From Taibaiella sp. (GTDB taxonomy: Bacteria > Bacteroidota > Bacteroidia > Chitinophagales > Chitinophagaceae): a stretch of DNA of 64,000 nt. Below, in pieces: positions 14,630 to 23,713 of the stretch. Position 1 is the stretch's first letter. Each line of letters opens with the position of its first letter. The stretch spans positions 310,001-374,000 of the forward strand of contig JAEUVV010000010.1 of assembly GCA_016786705.1 (NCBI GenBank), given 5' to 3'. Under the pieces are notes generated by a model. The model made no database searches. It saw nothing but the letters and a program-made list of their open reading frames with translations, and was not told the origin of the DNA. The translations under genes and the position numbers were made by a program.

Positions 14630-16135
14630 AAACTCCAGGATATCTTCCACGAACTTCCTTTCATTAGAAAGCCTGGGTACTTTGTTTTGCCCACCTAGTT
14701 TACCCTTAGACTTCAGCCAGGCGTTAAAAGTGCCCTTTTCGACCTTATGAGCGAGTGGCATACGTAAAGCGATGTCCTTGTGCCGCTTAGCCTCATAATC
14801 TGAGTTGACCGCCTGCAATGCTTTATCCATTTCTTTTACAAATACATCCAAAGGAACAGGTAAATGCTCAAACTCAATGATCCATTCATGCGCGCCATTA
14901 CTATCCCCGGACATGTATACCGGTGCTGCCGTATAATCGTTTACTACCGCCCCGGTAATGCGGGATGCTTCCGCGATGGCAAAATCACTGTTATCGATAA
15001 TTACTTCTTCTCCAAAAGCATTGATAAAGTGCTTGATCCGACCGGAAACTTTAATCCGGAAAGGATTCAGGGAAGTAAATTTGATCGTATCCCCTAAATT
15101 ATAACGCCACAGGCCGCTGTTGGTACTGATGATCAAAGCATAATTGGTATCCAGTTCTACTTCCCGCAGGCTTAAGGTCTCAGGGAACTGCTTCCCGGCC
15201 TCTTCCATGGGCATAAATTCGAAGAAGATCCCGTGATTCAGGAACAAGAGCATACCATCTTCACAATTAACGGTATCCTGCGCGGCAAAAAAGCCTTCCG
15301 AGGCATTATAGGTTTCCACATAATGCATATCCTCGTGCGGTATCAGCTGCCGGAACTGGTTATGATAAGGTTTAAAGCTTACGCCACCATGGATATAGAG
15401 CTCCAGGTTGGGCCATACTTCCCGGATATCCTGCTTACCGGTTTTTTCCAGTATTCGCTTTAATAAAACCAGGGTCCAGGTCGGCACACCGGCTATATAG
15501 GTAATGTTCTCCGTGAGCGTAGCGTCTATGATACTCTCGATCTTGGCCTCCCACTCGTCCATAAGGGCTACCTTAAGGTCGGGAGAACGCATTACCTGCC
15601 CGATAAAAGGCATATTTTGCAGCATTACGGCAGAGAGGTCTCCATAAAAACTTTCCGCATTCATTTGATTGATCTGGTGACTGCCGCCTATTGTAAGGCA
15701 TTTGCCGCCAAACAGTTTCGTATCATTATACATCCGCACGTACAGGCCTAATACGTCTTTACCCGCGCGATAATGAGTTTCATCAAGGGTTTCTTTACTT
15801 ACCGGGATGAATTTGCTTTTATCGCTGGTCGTGCCGCTACTTTTGGCAAACCAGGTTATTGGGGTATTCCATAGCACATTCTGCTCACCGTCCAATATTC
15901 TTTGAATATAGGGCTTAAGGTCATCATAGTCGCTTACGGGTACCGTATTTTTAAAATCCCGGATGGAACTTAAATTGTCAAAATTGTATTGTTTGCCGAA
16001 TTCTGTAAACCTTGCCGAGCCTATTAAATCATTAAATACCGTTTTTTGTGTATCAATCGGGTTTAACATGAAATTATCCACCGCATTGAGGCGCATTTTC
16101 ATGATTTGTTTAATAGCAGGACTTAGTATGGCCAT
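14618..16135 (-). CDS. GH3 auxin-responsive promoter family protein (acyl-adenylate/amido-synthetase fold)
   Basis: At 505 residues it is the full family length. The N-terminus carries TVPVSDYDDLKPYIQRILDG, and FAKSSGTTSDKSKFIPVS is the P-loop-like ATP-binding motif. LYIHGGVSFKPYHNQF, ETYNASEGFFAAQD and LWRYNLGDTIKFTS are further GH3/adenylate-forming motifs. HFINAFGEEVIIDNSDFAI leads into the C-terminal domain. Plant GH3 enzymes couple acids to amino acids. The bacterial members' substrates are mostly unknown, so I give no reaction. It is monocistronic, with its promoter facing the gene at 16333. Confidence 0.9.
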   Translation of the reverse strand: MAILSPAIKQIMKMRLNAVDNFMLNPIDTQKTVFNDLIGSARFTEFGKQYNFDNLSSIRDFKNTVPVSDYDDLKPYIQRILDGEQNVLWNTPITWFAKSSGTTSDKSKFIPVSKETLDETHYRAGKDVLGLYVRMYNDTKLFGGKCLTIGGSHQINQMNAESFYGDLSAVMLQNMPFIGQVMRSPDLKVALMDEWEAKIESIIDATLTENITYIAGVPTWTLVLLKRILEKTGKQDIREVWPNLELYIHGGVSFKPYHNQFRQLIPHEDMHYVETYNASEGFFAAQDTVNCEDGMLLFLNHGIFFEFMPMEEAGKQFPETLSLREVELDTNYALIISTNSGLWRYNLGDTIKFTSLNPFRIKVSGRIKHFINAFGEEVIIDNSDFAIAEASRITGAVVNDYTAAPVYMSGDSNGAHEWIIEFEHLPVPLDVFVKEMDKALQAVNSDYEAKRHKDIALRMPLAHKVEKGTFNAWLKSKGKLGGQNKVPRLSNERKFVEDILEFLNS

Positions 16136-16157
16136 ATTTATTGCTTGGTATATTCGA

Positions 16158-16165
16158 CAAAAGTA
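16158..16165 (-). promoter_or_regulatory. Putative -7 element of the GH3 gene
   Basis: On the minus strand TACTTTTG lies 22 bases before the ATG at 16135. A weak -33 (TTAG) is 18 bases further upstream. Confidence 0.45.
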
Positions 16166-16274
16166 ACGAAATAGATTTTAAAACTAAGGATTTGCACCTG
16201 CATTGTATCATTTGCTGTTGTCCTGGCATATCTTTTACCACCGGTCTTGTTTAAATAAACTATTTAAATCATAT

Positions 16275-16305
16275 TTTGAGGTTAAAGCGTACTTAGATAA
16301 ATTTG
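16275..16305 (+). promoter_or_regulatory. Promoter of the large membrane protein gene
   Basis: TTTG (16275-16278), 19 bases, then TAAATTTG (16298-16305) is an exact match to the Bacteroidota consensus. Because it ends at 16305, it excludes the upstream ATG at 16303 and fixes the start at 16333. Confidence 0.7.
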
Positions 16306-16332
16306 CGCTGTTGCTACCCACAATCCATCTTC

Positions 16333-18429
16333 ATGAAGCATAAGTATCCCTACCTGATTATCGGCCTTGCTTTGCTGGTATTTTGCTGGCTTTCCTTTCC
16401 CCGGTTTTTTGCGAATGGGTTTGACGGCTCGTTCAACAATATTGGTGACGGCATGAAGAATAGTTTTACGCTGCTCCGCTTCGTCACAGAGCCAGTTGGC
16501 CCTAAAGGAATTTTCCATTTTTATTTTTTCCAATATCCCTACGGAGATTATGTATATACGGCAGACAATACGCCGCTGTACGCACTCACTATGCGCTGGA
16601 TTCACAATTATGTAATGCCGGTAGACGCCTATGTCATCCCCGGTTTTAATTTCATAATAATCAGCAATATCATTGTTTGCGGGCTGCTTTTATATTATTT
16701 ATGCACCCGGATTTTACCTTCCAAATCCTGGGCTATGGGCCTGGCCATTATTTTACCGGCCACTTTTGAACAAATAGTACGAATACCTATAGGAATCGGG
16801 AATTTGTCGCTCTCCTCTATTTTTGCATTTTCGTTCATCCTCTGCTATTGGTATACAAGAGTGGCGCAGTCCCGCGGCAAATCAATGCTCGTCCTGCTGC
16901 TCATGTTGCTAACAAGCATTTTTGGCTTTCTTATCCACGGTTATTACCTGCCGATTCTTTGTGTCGTGTTCTTCACCTTCCTGGTCATTTATCATGTCAG
17001 ACAACTGGATATCCCTTTGAAGCCGCTGCCCCTGCTCCGGCCTTTCCTGCTGATTACTTTGATAGGGCTCAGCTCATTTGCACTGATGCAGGCTACGGAC
17101 GGCTATTTTTCCATACGACAAAAATTTGCCCAGGGATATGATGCCAACAACCAGAAATTAGCCATTTCCCATTTATTCCAGTCATTTTCTTTCAGCAGTA
17201 TCAATTTTCCTGTTCGCATAAACACTTACGGGGCTTTTGGCGAGCCACATATGTACATGGGGCATTTCTTCTGGGCTTTATTATTGCTTACGATAATCAT
17301 CGCGCTATTAAATACGCTTTTCCGCAGGAAATTTTTCCGGGGGCTTTACATGGTCTCTAAAGATAAATACCTGGCCCCGATGTGCGGGGTGCTTTTCTTT
17401 TCCCTGGTGATCTCCCAGGGCAGGCGCCTGTTCACCCAAGGTACTATTTTAAGCCCGGTACGCTTTTTTAATATTGACTTTTCCCAGCTTTATTTCATCC
17501 ATTATGTTGCCCTCTCAATGGTCCTGCTGGCAGGCCTGGCATTTTTAACTTTACTGTTCAACCTGCTGCGACAAGCTTTTCCAATAAAGAGGCCGGTGTT
17601 CAAAACAGATAAGAAAACCTTTGTAATCCTCCTGTTGCTGACCGCCGTCTCGATCATTTTCTTATTTACCAATTGGATAAAGTTCGAAAACCTGAATAAC
17701 CGTTTAAGCCCTTTTTATTATATCGGTAAGTGGACGCGCATTGTAGAGCAATTCCGCTCCATAGGCCGCTTCGCCTGGCCGTTTTTGCTATTCAGTCCTA
17801 TTCTGCTGGTTTACCTGTACACTAATGCGGCAAATGTTTTAAAACCTGTTGCCCGCTTAAGTGTACTGGTCATCGTACTTGCGTTCGCTACTACACAAAT
17901 TGTAGACACCATTTTCTTCCTGCGAAAAGAGGCTAATTTACCCAACCTCTTCAGTTCCCGGGAAATGGTCGCTGTACCCGAAATACCGGAAAAAGAAAAG
18001 TACGCGGCTATATTACCTATCCCGCTTTTTATGGTAGGCTCTGAAGATTATAATGTTACGATCGATGATCATGACAATTTCAGCCGCTGGCTTTACCAGC
18101 TCTGTTACAAAAATACGATGCCGATGATGGCGGTAAAACTGAGCCGTACACCGGTTGCTTTTTCCGACCAGATGATGGACGTGCTGCTGGAACAAAAGAT
18201 TAAAGATCCGCTATTGGCGCATTTACCCTCCAAACCAATTTTAGTGGCCGTCTCCCGGTCGCTGATGTACTCAGACTCGGCCGGGGTCGTAGGAAAAGTC
18301 GGGCATAATGATATCCGGCCTAAAGCGACTGCAGCCAATAATGCCCAGTTTGCATTTATTAAAAACAAAGCGTTGCGCTACCTGTATACCAAAGCCGGTG
18401 TCGACTTTTATGAATGGCAGGTCAAATAG
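16333..18429 (+). CDS. Large polytopic membrane protein, possibly a glycosyltransferase of the C type
   Basis: The product is 698 residues from the ATG at 16333, chosen because a consensus promoter ends at 16305. About ten hydrophobic segments span residues 8-550 (YLIIGLALLVFCWLSF, FILCYWYT, LLLLTIIIALLNTLF, FVILLLLTAVSIIFLF). A soluble C-terminal ~170 residues follow (NVTIDDHDNFSRWLYQ). The first loop has FPRFFANGFDGSFNNIGDGM and YPYGDYVYTADNTPL, rich in acidic residues. This layout (many helices, acidic first loop, C-terminal soluble domain) is that of lipid-linked-sugar glycosyltransferases. No signature proves it, so the function is a guess. Neighbours give no pathway. Confidence 0.7.
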   Translation: MKHKYPYLIIGLALLVFCWLSFPRFFANGFDGSFNNIGDGMKNSFTLLRFVTEPVGPKGIFHFYFFQYPYGDYVYTADNTPLYALTMRWIHNYVMPVDAYVIPGFNFIIISNIIVCGLLLYYLCTRILPSKSWAMGLAIILPATFEQIVRIPIGIGNLSLSSIFAFSFILCYWYTRVAQSRGKSMLVLLLMLLTSIFGFLIHGYYLPILCVVFFTFLVIYHVRQLDIPLKPLPLLRPFLLITLIGLSSFALMQATDGYFSIRQKFAQGYDANNQKLAISHLFQSFSFSSINFPVRINTYGAFGEPHMYMGHFFWALLLLTIIIALLNTLFRRKFFRGLYMVSKDKYLAPMCGVLFFSLVISQGRRLFTQGTILSPVRFFNIDFSQLYFIHYVALSMVLLAGLAFLTLLFNLLRQAFPIKRPVFKTDKKTFVILLLLTAVSIIFLFTNWIKFENLNNRLSPFYYIGKWTRIVEQFRSIGRFAWPFLLFSPILLVYLYTNAANVLKPVARLSVLVIVLAFATTQIVDTIFFLRKEANLPNLFSSREMVAVPEIPEKEKYAAILPIPLFMVGSEDYNVTIDDHDNFSRWLYQLCYKNTMPMMAVKLSRTPVAFSDQMMDVLLEQKIKDPLLAHLPSKPILVAVSRSLMYSDSAGVVGKVGHNDIRPKATAANNAQFAFIKNKALRYLYTKAGVDFYEWQVK

Positions 18430-18433
18430 CGCT

Positions 18434-20002
18434 TTAGTGCTTTAAATAACGGGCTACGGCATTCGCTACATTCTCACCGTCCATAGCGGCAGAAATAATA
18501 CCGCCGGCATACCCGGCGCCTTCAGCGCAAGGGAACAATCCTTTGATCTGTGTGTGCTGTAAGGTTTCATTGTCCCGGGGAATACGCACCGGGCTTGAGG
18601 TCCTGGATTCTGTGGCTAATACGATCGCGTCCCTGGTGTAATAACCAGGCATCTTTTTACCAAATGTGACAAATGCCTGCGCCATGGCCACATAGATTTC
18701 CATAGGCAGGATCTCGTTCATTTTTGCGGCATTGGTGCCGGGCAAGTAACTGCAGTCAGGGAGTGAGCCAGACAGTTTTTGTTGTACAAAATCGGTCATG
18801 CGCTGTGCCGGGGCCACTAGTTTACCGCCACCGGCATCCCAGGCTTTACGCTCCACCATTTGCTGGAATTGCATACCGGCAAGGGGGCCTGTAAAACCAT
18901 ATTTAGCAAAATCCTTTTCATCTACCGTCACCACCATACCTGAGTTGGCAAATTCGCCATCCCGTTTGGAAGGCGACCAGCCGTTCACTACTAATTCGCC
19001 TTCATCGGTGCTTGCCGGGGCTATGATGCCACCGGGACACATACAAAAAGAGAACACCCCTCTACCTACTTCCTGGCTCACGATACCATAAGAGGCAGCG
19101 GGTAGATACGGATCCCTGGGCTGATCTAACGGGCAGTGATACTGGGTAGCATCTATAAGACGCTGCGGATGCTCAATACGTACGCCTAAGGCAAATGGTT
19201 TACTCTCCAATAATATATTCCTACGGTCCAGCAGGTGAAATATATCACGTGCCGAGTGTCCTGTGGCTAAAATCAGGGTCTTGGTCGCCATACGTTCTTT
19301 ACCATTCAGCTCCACCGCAGCCACGCTATCGCCTTCTAAAATAATATCGGTCAGTTTGGTATCAAACAGTACCTTACCACCACATTCTTCTATTGCTTCC
19401 CGCATAGCTGTAATAATATGCGGCAACTTATTGGTGCCTATGTGCGGGTGCGCCTCATACAAAATACGCTCTGTAGCCCCGAAATAATGGAATAGCTGTA
19501 AACTTTTCAGGATGCTGCCGCGTTTATTTGAACGGGTATACAATTTGCCGTCACTATAAGTACCGGCCCCGCCCTCTCCAAAACAATAATTGGATTCGGG
19601 GTTTACGATCCCTTCTTTATTCATCGCGGCAAGGTCCCTGCGCCTGTTACGCACGTCCTTACCTCTTTCTATAATAATGGGGCAATAACCCAGTTCTATC
19701 AGCTGCAATGCTGCGAACAGGCCTGCCGGTCCGGCACCGGCAATGATTACCTCCTGGGCCCGGGCCACATTTTTCAATTTAGGTTCAAAAGCAAACGCAT
19801 CCTCAAACACTTCATTGATGAAAACATTTACCTGCATTTGCACCACAATATTCTTGCTGCGGGCATCTAAGGATTTCCGCAACACCTGGAAAGCATTGAT
19901 TTGCCCGGCTTTTATTCCTAACTTCTGCGCAAGGTGCTGCTTTAAAATTTTATCATCCGCAGCATCCCGCGGCGAGATCCTGATCTCTGTTTTTTGTGGC
20001 AT
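18434..20002 (-). CDS. FAD-dependent oxidoreductase of the COG2509 type
   Basis: The product is 522 residues. A short N-terminal alpha/beta region spans residues 1-80. Then comes a Rossmann FAD-binding motif (VIIAGAGPAGLFAALQLIEL) followed by IIERGKDVRNRRRDL. SNYCFGEGGAGTYSDGKLYTR is the family signature. TLILATGHSARDIFHLL is the second nucleotide-contact strand, and the last FAD motif is GLFPCAEGAGYAGGIISAAM, ending ENVANAVARYL. These uncharacterised dehydrogenases occur widely in bacteria and their substrate is unknown. It is divergent from fmt, and the 50-base gap between them contains an 8-base inverted repeat. Confidence 0.88.
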   Translation of the reverse strand: MPQKTEIRISPRDAADDKILKQHLAQKLGIKAGQINAFQVLRKSLDARSKNIVVQMQVNVFINEVFEDAFAFEPKLKNVARAQEVIIAGAGPAGLFAALQLIELGYCPIIIERGKDVRNRRRDLAAMNKEGIVNPESNYCFGEGGAGTYSDGKLYTRSNKRGSILKSLQLFHYFGATERILYEAHPHIGTNKLPHIITAMREAIEECGGKVLFDTKLTDIILEGDSVAAVELNGKERMATKTLILATGHSARDIFHLLDRRNILLESKPFALGVRIEHPQRLIDATQYHCPLDQPRDPYLPAASYGIVSQEVGRGVFSFCMCPGGIIAPASTDEGELVVNGWSPSKRDGEFANSGMVVTVDEKDFAKYGFTGPLAGMQFQQMVERKAWDAGGGKLVAPAQRMTDFVQQKLSGSLPDCSYLPGTNAAKMNEILPMEIYVAMAQAFVTFGKKMPGYYTRDAIVLATESRTSSPVRIPRDNETLQHTQIKGLFPCAEGAGYAGGIISAAMDGENVANAVARYLKH

Positions 20003-20018
20003 AGCGCAAAAATAACCA

Positions 20019-20044
20019 ATTAGCTAAATTCCGAAATAGCTAAT
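20019..20044. promoter_or_regulatory. ATTAGCTA/TAGCTAAT inverted repeat in the divergent fmt promoter
   Basis: Two perfect 8-base arms are separated by 10 bases. The right arm overlaps the TAATTTTG -7 element of fmt (20041-20048), and the left arm lies 17 bases upstream of the divergent flavoprotein ATG. The geometry suits an operator. Confidence 0.4.
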
Positions 20045-20048
20045 TTTG
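20041..20048 (+). promoter_or_regulatory. Putative -7 element of fmt, implying a leaderless message
   Basis: TAATTTTG matches TAnnTTTG and ends only 4 bases before the fmt ATG at 20053. Transcription would then begin at or next to the start codon. Confidence 0.5.
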
Positions 20049-20052
20049 CCGC

Positions 20053-20991
20053 ATGAGATCAAAAAAGGATTTAAGAATAGTTTTCCTGGGCACGCCCGAC
20101 TTCGCGGTAGCCTCTTTAAAGGCGCTGGTCGAAACCGGCTACCAGGTAGTAGCCGTAGTCACCGCGCCGGATAAACCAGCAGGCAGGGGCCGCCAGCTAA
20201 AAGCTTCAGCGGTTAAAGAATATGCCCTTAGCCAGCAATTGCCGGTGCTGCAGCCTGAAAAACTCAAAAATCCTGATTTCCTGGCCGAATTAAAAAGCTA
20301 CAATGCTGACTTGCAGATCGTAGTGGCTTTCAGAATGCTGCCGGTAGCCGTCTGGGATATGCCACCTATGGGTACGGTAAACGTCCACGGCTCCCTGCTG
20401 CCTTATTATCGTGGCGCGGCGCCCATTAACTGGGCGATCATCAACGGTGAAAAAGAAACCGGTGTTACGACCTTTAAATTACAGCATGAGATAGATACCG
20501 GCGACATCCTGCTCCAACATAAAGAAGCGATTCTTGAAACCGATGACTTCGGGTCAATGTACCAAAAACTCATGCAGGCCGGCGCGGCATTATTGCTGGA
20601 GACCGTAGACGGATTGATACATGATCAACTAAAACCTGTTCCCCAGGCTGATATTGATAAAGAAACGCATGCGCCCAAGATCTTTAAAGAAACCTGCCAG
20701 ATCGACTGGGAACAGGATGTATTAAGCATTCATAACCTGATCCGCGGCCTGGCGCCTGTGCCAACAGCATTCACCAGCCTGGAGGATAAACAGTTAAAAA
20801 TATTCAGGTCATCAATCAGCCCGGGTAACACCGGCTTTGCCCCGGGTACCGTTGATTCTGATGGCAAAACCTACCTCCGCTTCGCAGGTAAAGATGGCTG
20901 GATCAATGTTTTAGAGCTGCAGTATGAAGGAAAAAAAAGAATGCCGGTTGAAGATTTCCTGAGAGGTTACCGGTTTTCCGCCCAAACATAA
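20053..20991 (+). CDS. fmt: Methionyl-tRNA formyltransferase
   Basis: The 312 residues are the usual length. It formylates initiator Met-tRNA with 10-formyl-THF. The N-terminus [18 protein letters not shown] is the family signature. [19 protein letters not shown], the catalytic [20 protein letters not shown] (Asn, His), [19 protein letters not shown] (Asp) and the C-terminal OB-like domain ([16 protein letters not shown]) are all present. It has five extra N-terminal residues (MRSKK) compared with typical starts. The ATG sits 4 bases after a -7-like box, so translation may be leaderless. Confidence 0.96.
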   Translation: MRSKKDLRIVFLGTPDFAVASLKALVETGYQVVAVVTAPDKPAGRGRQLKASAVKEYALSQQLPVLQPEKLKNPDFLAELKSYNADLQIVVAFRMLPVAVWDMPPMGTVNVHGSLLPYYRGAAPINWAIINGEKETGVTTFKLQHEIDTGDILLQHKEAILETDDFGSMYQKLMQAGAALLLETVDGLIHDQLKPVPQADIDKETHAPKIFKETCQIDWEQDVLSIHNLIRGLAPVPTAFTSLEDKQLKIFRSSISPGNTGFAPGTVDSDGKTYLRFAGKDGWINVLELQYEGKKRMPVEDFLRGYRFSAQT

Positions 20992-21001
20992 TTTAAAACC
21001 C

Positions 21002-21009
21002 TAAATTTG
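21002..21009 (+). promoter_or_regulatory. Putative -7 element of the beta-helix lipoprotein gene
   Basis: TAAATTTG lies 49 bases before the ATG at 21059. TTTT at 20974-20977 is the nearest -33-like sequence, 24 bases upstream. Confidence 0.45.
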
Positions 21010-21058
21010 CGTTCTAGCAATATATAAACAATATATTTAAATTAACATCTTAAAATCC

Positions 21059-22543
21059 ATGCATAAGGCAAAACAGTTTGGTGCTTATATAGCTTTGGCG
21101 GCATTGATCGCTTTTATAATAGCTACAGCATCCTGCAGAAAACTTTCCAATACTTCCGATAACGGGAACCTGGCCTTCTCTGCAGATACCCTTTTATTTG
21201 ATACTGTTTTTACCGCGCGAGGTACCTCTACCAGGTCGGTAAAGATCATCAATAAGGAAAAAAGCCGGTTGAACATTTCTTCTATACGGCTGCAAAGAGG
21301 CGCGTCTTCACCCTATTTTATCAATGTGAACGGCGAAAGTGGTAAGTCAATCAGTAATATTCCTATTGAAGCCAATGACAGCCTCTACGTTTTTGCCTCT
21401 GTAAATATAGAACCCGGCAATGTAAACGATCCCTTTATTGTAGAAGACCGCCTTATCGCTACAGTTGGCGACCGTGAATTTGTACTACCGGTACTGGGCT
21501 ATGGCCAGGACGCTATTTATATTACCGATAGCCTGCTGCAATCGCAAACCTGGACCCGGGACAAGCCTTATGTTATCGTCAAAAACGCTTATGTAGCTGA
21601 AGGACAGACTTTAAATATAGAGGCCGGTACACGTGTGTATGTACATGCAGACTCCCGTCTTTTTGTACTGGGCAGCTTAAATATCGATGGCACCCGTGCG
21701 GACAGCGTCGTCTTCCAGGGTGATCGTATAGACAGGCGGATCTATTTTGACGATGAAGATTTCGTAAATGGTGTAGGTGGAGAATGGGGTGGTATTTACA
21801 TCGCGCAAACCAGTTATAACAATCATATCAATTACGCGCTGCTTAAAAACGGCGGTGCTACCACTAACCTGGGTGAAAGTGCGATTATTGACGCCACACT
21901 GCAGGTGGACCCGGATACCCTTAACCTGGGTAACGGGAATTTCAAGCTGGATATCAGGAATAGTATTATCCGTAATTCCGGGGGGTATGGCATTTTCGGC
22001 TACGGGGGCAGTATCCGGGCAGAAAACTGTCTTGTTTTTGCCAGTGCCAAAGAAAATGTGGCCCTGGTGCGCGGAGGCTGGTACCAATTCTATGGCTGCA
22101 CCATTGCCGGATATGCCTCCAGGATCAGTACCGCAACGGAAAAATATTACGGGGTAGCCGCGGTTAACTTTTTTGACATCGGCAATAACCAGTATGATGT
22201 GGCCCCGCTTGTAGCTGATTTTAAAAACTGTATTATCTATGGTAACGCGGCAGATGAATTTTTTGCTAACAAACTGGATGCCGCTAGTGCTGCCATTACA
22301 TTAGCGCACTGCCTGATCAAAGGTACCGAACCTGTAGCCGCCTGGGTGCAACAATCGAACAATATCTTTAATGAAAATCCGCTATTTTTGGAAACCAATC
22401 CTAATGATCTGCATTTCAATGATTATCATGTGGAGGATGCTTCACCTGCCAAAGGCAGTGGTGTTATGTTTACCGGCATGTCTGCAGTAGATATGGAAGG
22501 AACAGCGCGCAGCAACCCTCCGACGATCGGATGCTATCAATAG
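21059..22543 (+). CDS. Right-handed beta-helix lipoprotein of unknown function
   Basis: The product is 494 residues. The lipoprotein signal ends in IIATASCRKL, putting the protein in a membrane of the envelope. The N-terminal third is a beta-sandwich (FSADTLLFDTVFTARGTSTR then SVKIINKEKSRLNISSIRLQ) of the type that precedes choice-of-anchor domains. The rest shows repeats of parallel beta-helix rungs (VFVLGSLNIDGTRADSV-like, FKLDIRNSIIRNSGGYGIFG, VADFKNCIIYGN, HCLIKGTEPV). The end NPPTIGCYQ closes a helix cap. Such proteins are frequent in Bacteroidota and uncharacterised; carbohydrate binding is plausible but unproven. The next gene starts 27 bases downstream. Confidence 0.8.
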   Translation: MHKAKQFGAYIALAALIAFIIATASCRKLSNTSDNGNLAFSADTLLFDTVFTARGTSTRSVKIINKEKSRLNISSIRLQRGASSPYFINVNGESGKSISNIPIEANDSLYVFASVNIEPGNVNDPFIVEDRLIATVGDREFVLPVLGYGQDAIYITDSLLQSQTWTRDKPYVIVKNAYVAEGQTLNIEAGTRVYVHADSRLFVLGSLNIDGTRADSVVFQGDRIDRRIYFDDEDFVNGVGGEWGGIYIAQTSYNNHINYALLKNGGATTNLGESAIIDATLQVDPDTLNLGNGNFKLDIRNSIIRNSGGYGIFGYGGSIRAENCLVFASAKENVALVRGGWYQFYGCTIAGYASRISTATEKYYGVAAVNFFDIGNNQYDVAPLVADFKNCIIYGNAADEFFANKLDAASAAITLAHCLIKGTEPVAAWVQQSNNIFNENPLFLETNPNDLHFNDYHVEDASPAKGSGVMFTGMSAVDMEGTARSNPPTIGCYQ

Positions 22544-22570
22544 GGATTTGTTTATTTTTAAGCGATAATC

Positions 22571-23119
22571 ATGAAAAAACTCCTGTTCCCTTTACTGATT
22601 GCCGGCGCCTCTATGACGGCCACGGCACAAAACCCTAAAATAACGGTGGGCACAACAGCCCCGGAACTTGTATTCAACAATCCTGAAGGCAAAGCTATCA
22701 GCTTAAGAAAGATCAATAGCAAGAAATACCTATTGGTAGACTTCTGGGCCAGCTGGTGTGGCCCCTGCCGCAGGGCCAATCCCGGGCTGGTTAAATTTTA
22801 CAAAACCTATTCCCATAAAAAGTTCACAGGAGCTAAAAAAGGCTTTGATATCCTCAGCGTTTCTTTAGATAAGGAAAAAGAAGCCTGGGTCGCCGCGATA
22901 CAGAAAGACAGTCTTTACTGGAGTAATCATATGAGCGACCTTAAAGGCTGGCACTCTGAAGCCGCTAAGGAATACGCGGTACAGTATATACCACAGGCAT
23001 TTTTACTGGATCCTAACGGCAAAGTTATTGGAGCCTACCTGACTGCCGACCAGGCAATACCAGACATAGAAAAGCTGGTAGACAACAAAAAACGTAAAAA
23101 GTTCCTCGGCATTTTCTAA
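22571..23119 (+). CDS. TlpA-family thiol-disulfide oxidoreductase
   Basis: The product is 182 residues with a signal peptide (LLFPLLIAGASMTATAQ). A thioredoxin fold carries the redox motif WASWCGPCRRAN (Cys63, Cys66). VGTTAPELVFNNPEGKAISL is the AhpC/TSA-like leader strand of TlpA proteins, and the cis-proline loop is YIPQAFLLDPNGKVIGAYL. It is expected in the periplasm, reducing disulfides or thiol partners. It lies between a lipoprotein gene and gmk, close enough to be co-transcribed. Confidence 0.9.
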   Translation: MKKLLFPLLIAGASMTATAQNPKITVGTTAPELVFNNPEGKAISLRKINSKKYLLVDFWASWCGPCRRANPGLVKFYKTYSHKKFTGAKKGFDILSVSLDKEKEAWVAAIQKDSLYWSNHMSDLKGWHSEAAKEYAVQYIPQAFLLDPNGKVIGAYLTADQAIPDIEKLVDNKKRKKFLGIF

Positions 23120-23141
23120 TTTTGGCAAAAACAGTCCGGCT

Positions 23142-23708
23142 TTGAATAAAATACTGATCATTACCGCGCCTTCAGGCGCGGGAAAATCGACCATAACCAA
23201 AAGATTATTACAACAATTTCCCAAGATCAGGTTTTCCATCTCTGCCTGTACCCGTGCGCCAAGAGGAGAAGAACAAAACGGGGTTGACTATTACTTCATT
23301 TCGGTAGCCGATTTCCAAAACAAGATCCACAATAATGATTTCGTGGAATGGGAGATGGTTTACGAAGGTAAATATTATGGCACCTTAAAGTCGGAGCTGG
23401 AACGCATCTGGCACAATGATGAGCTCCCCCTCTTCGACATAGACGTAAAAGGCGCGCTGAAAGTAAAAAAACAATATGGAGCGGATGCCGTTTCCATATT
23501 CATTAAGGCGCCCAGCATAGCAGTATTAAGAGCAAGACTGGAAGCCCGGGATACAGACAGCCCGGAAGCTATAGAAGAAAGAATCAATAAGGCCAGTTTC
23601 GAGACCTCATTTGCCGATCAATTTGACCATATCGTGGTTAATGATGATCTGGACGAAGCGGTACATAAAATAAGCACTATAGTCCAATCAATATTTGCAA
23701 ATACCTGA
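23142..23708 (+). CDS. gmk: Guanylate kinase
   Basis: The product is 188 residues. It converts GMP plus ATP to GDP. The P-loop is A9-PSGAGKST17. RAPRGEEQNGVDYYFIS is the GMP-binding region, DFVEWEMVYEGKYYGTL is characteristic, and DIDVKGALKVKKQYG and AREARLEARDTDSPEAIEERI-type lid residues follow. The start is TTG (TTG-AAT-AAA), with no ATG upstream that fits. It lies 22 bases after the TlpA gene and 5 bases before terC. Confidence 0.95.
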   Translation: MNKILIITAPSGAGKSTITKRLLQQFPKIRFSISACTRAPRGEEQNGVDYYFISVADFQNKIHNNDFVEWEMVYEGKYYGTLKSELERIWHNDELPLFDIDVKGALKVKKQYGADAVSIFIKAPSIAVLRARLEARDTDSPEAIEERINKASFETSFADQFDHIVVNDDLDEAVHKISTIVQSIFANT

Positions 23709-23713
23709 ATCAT

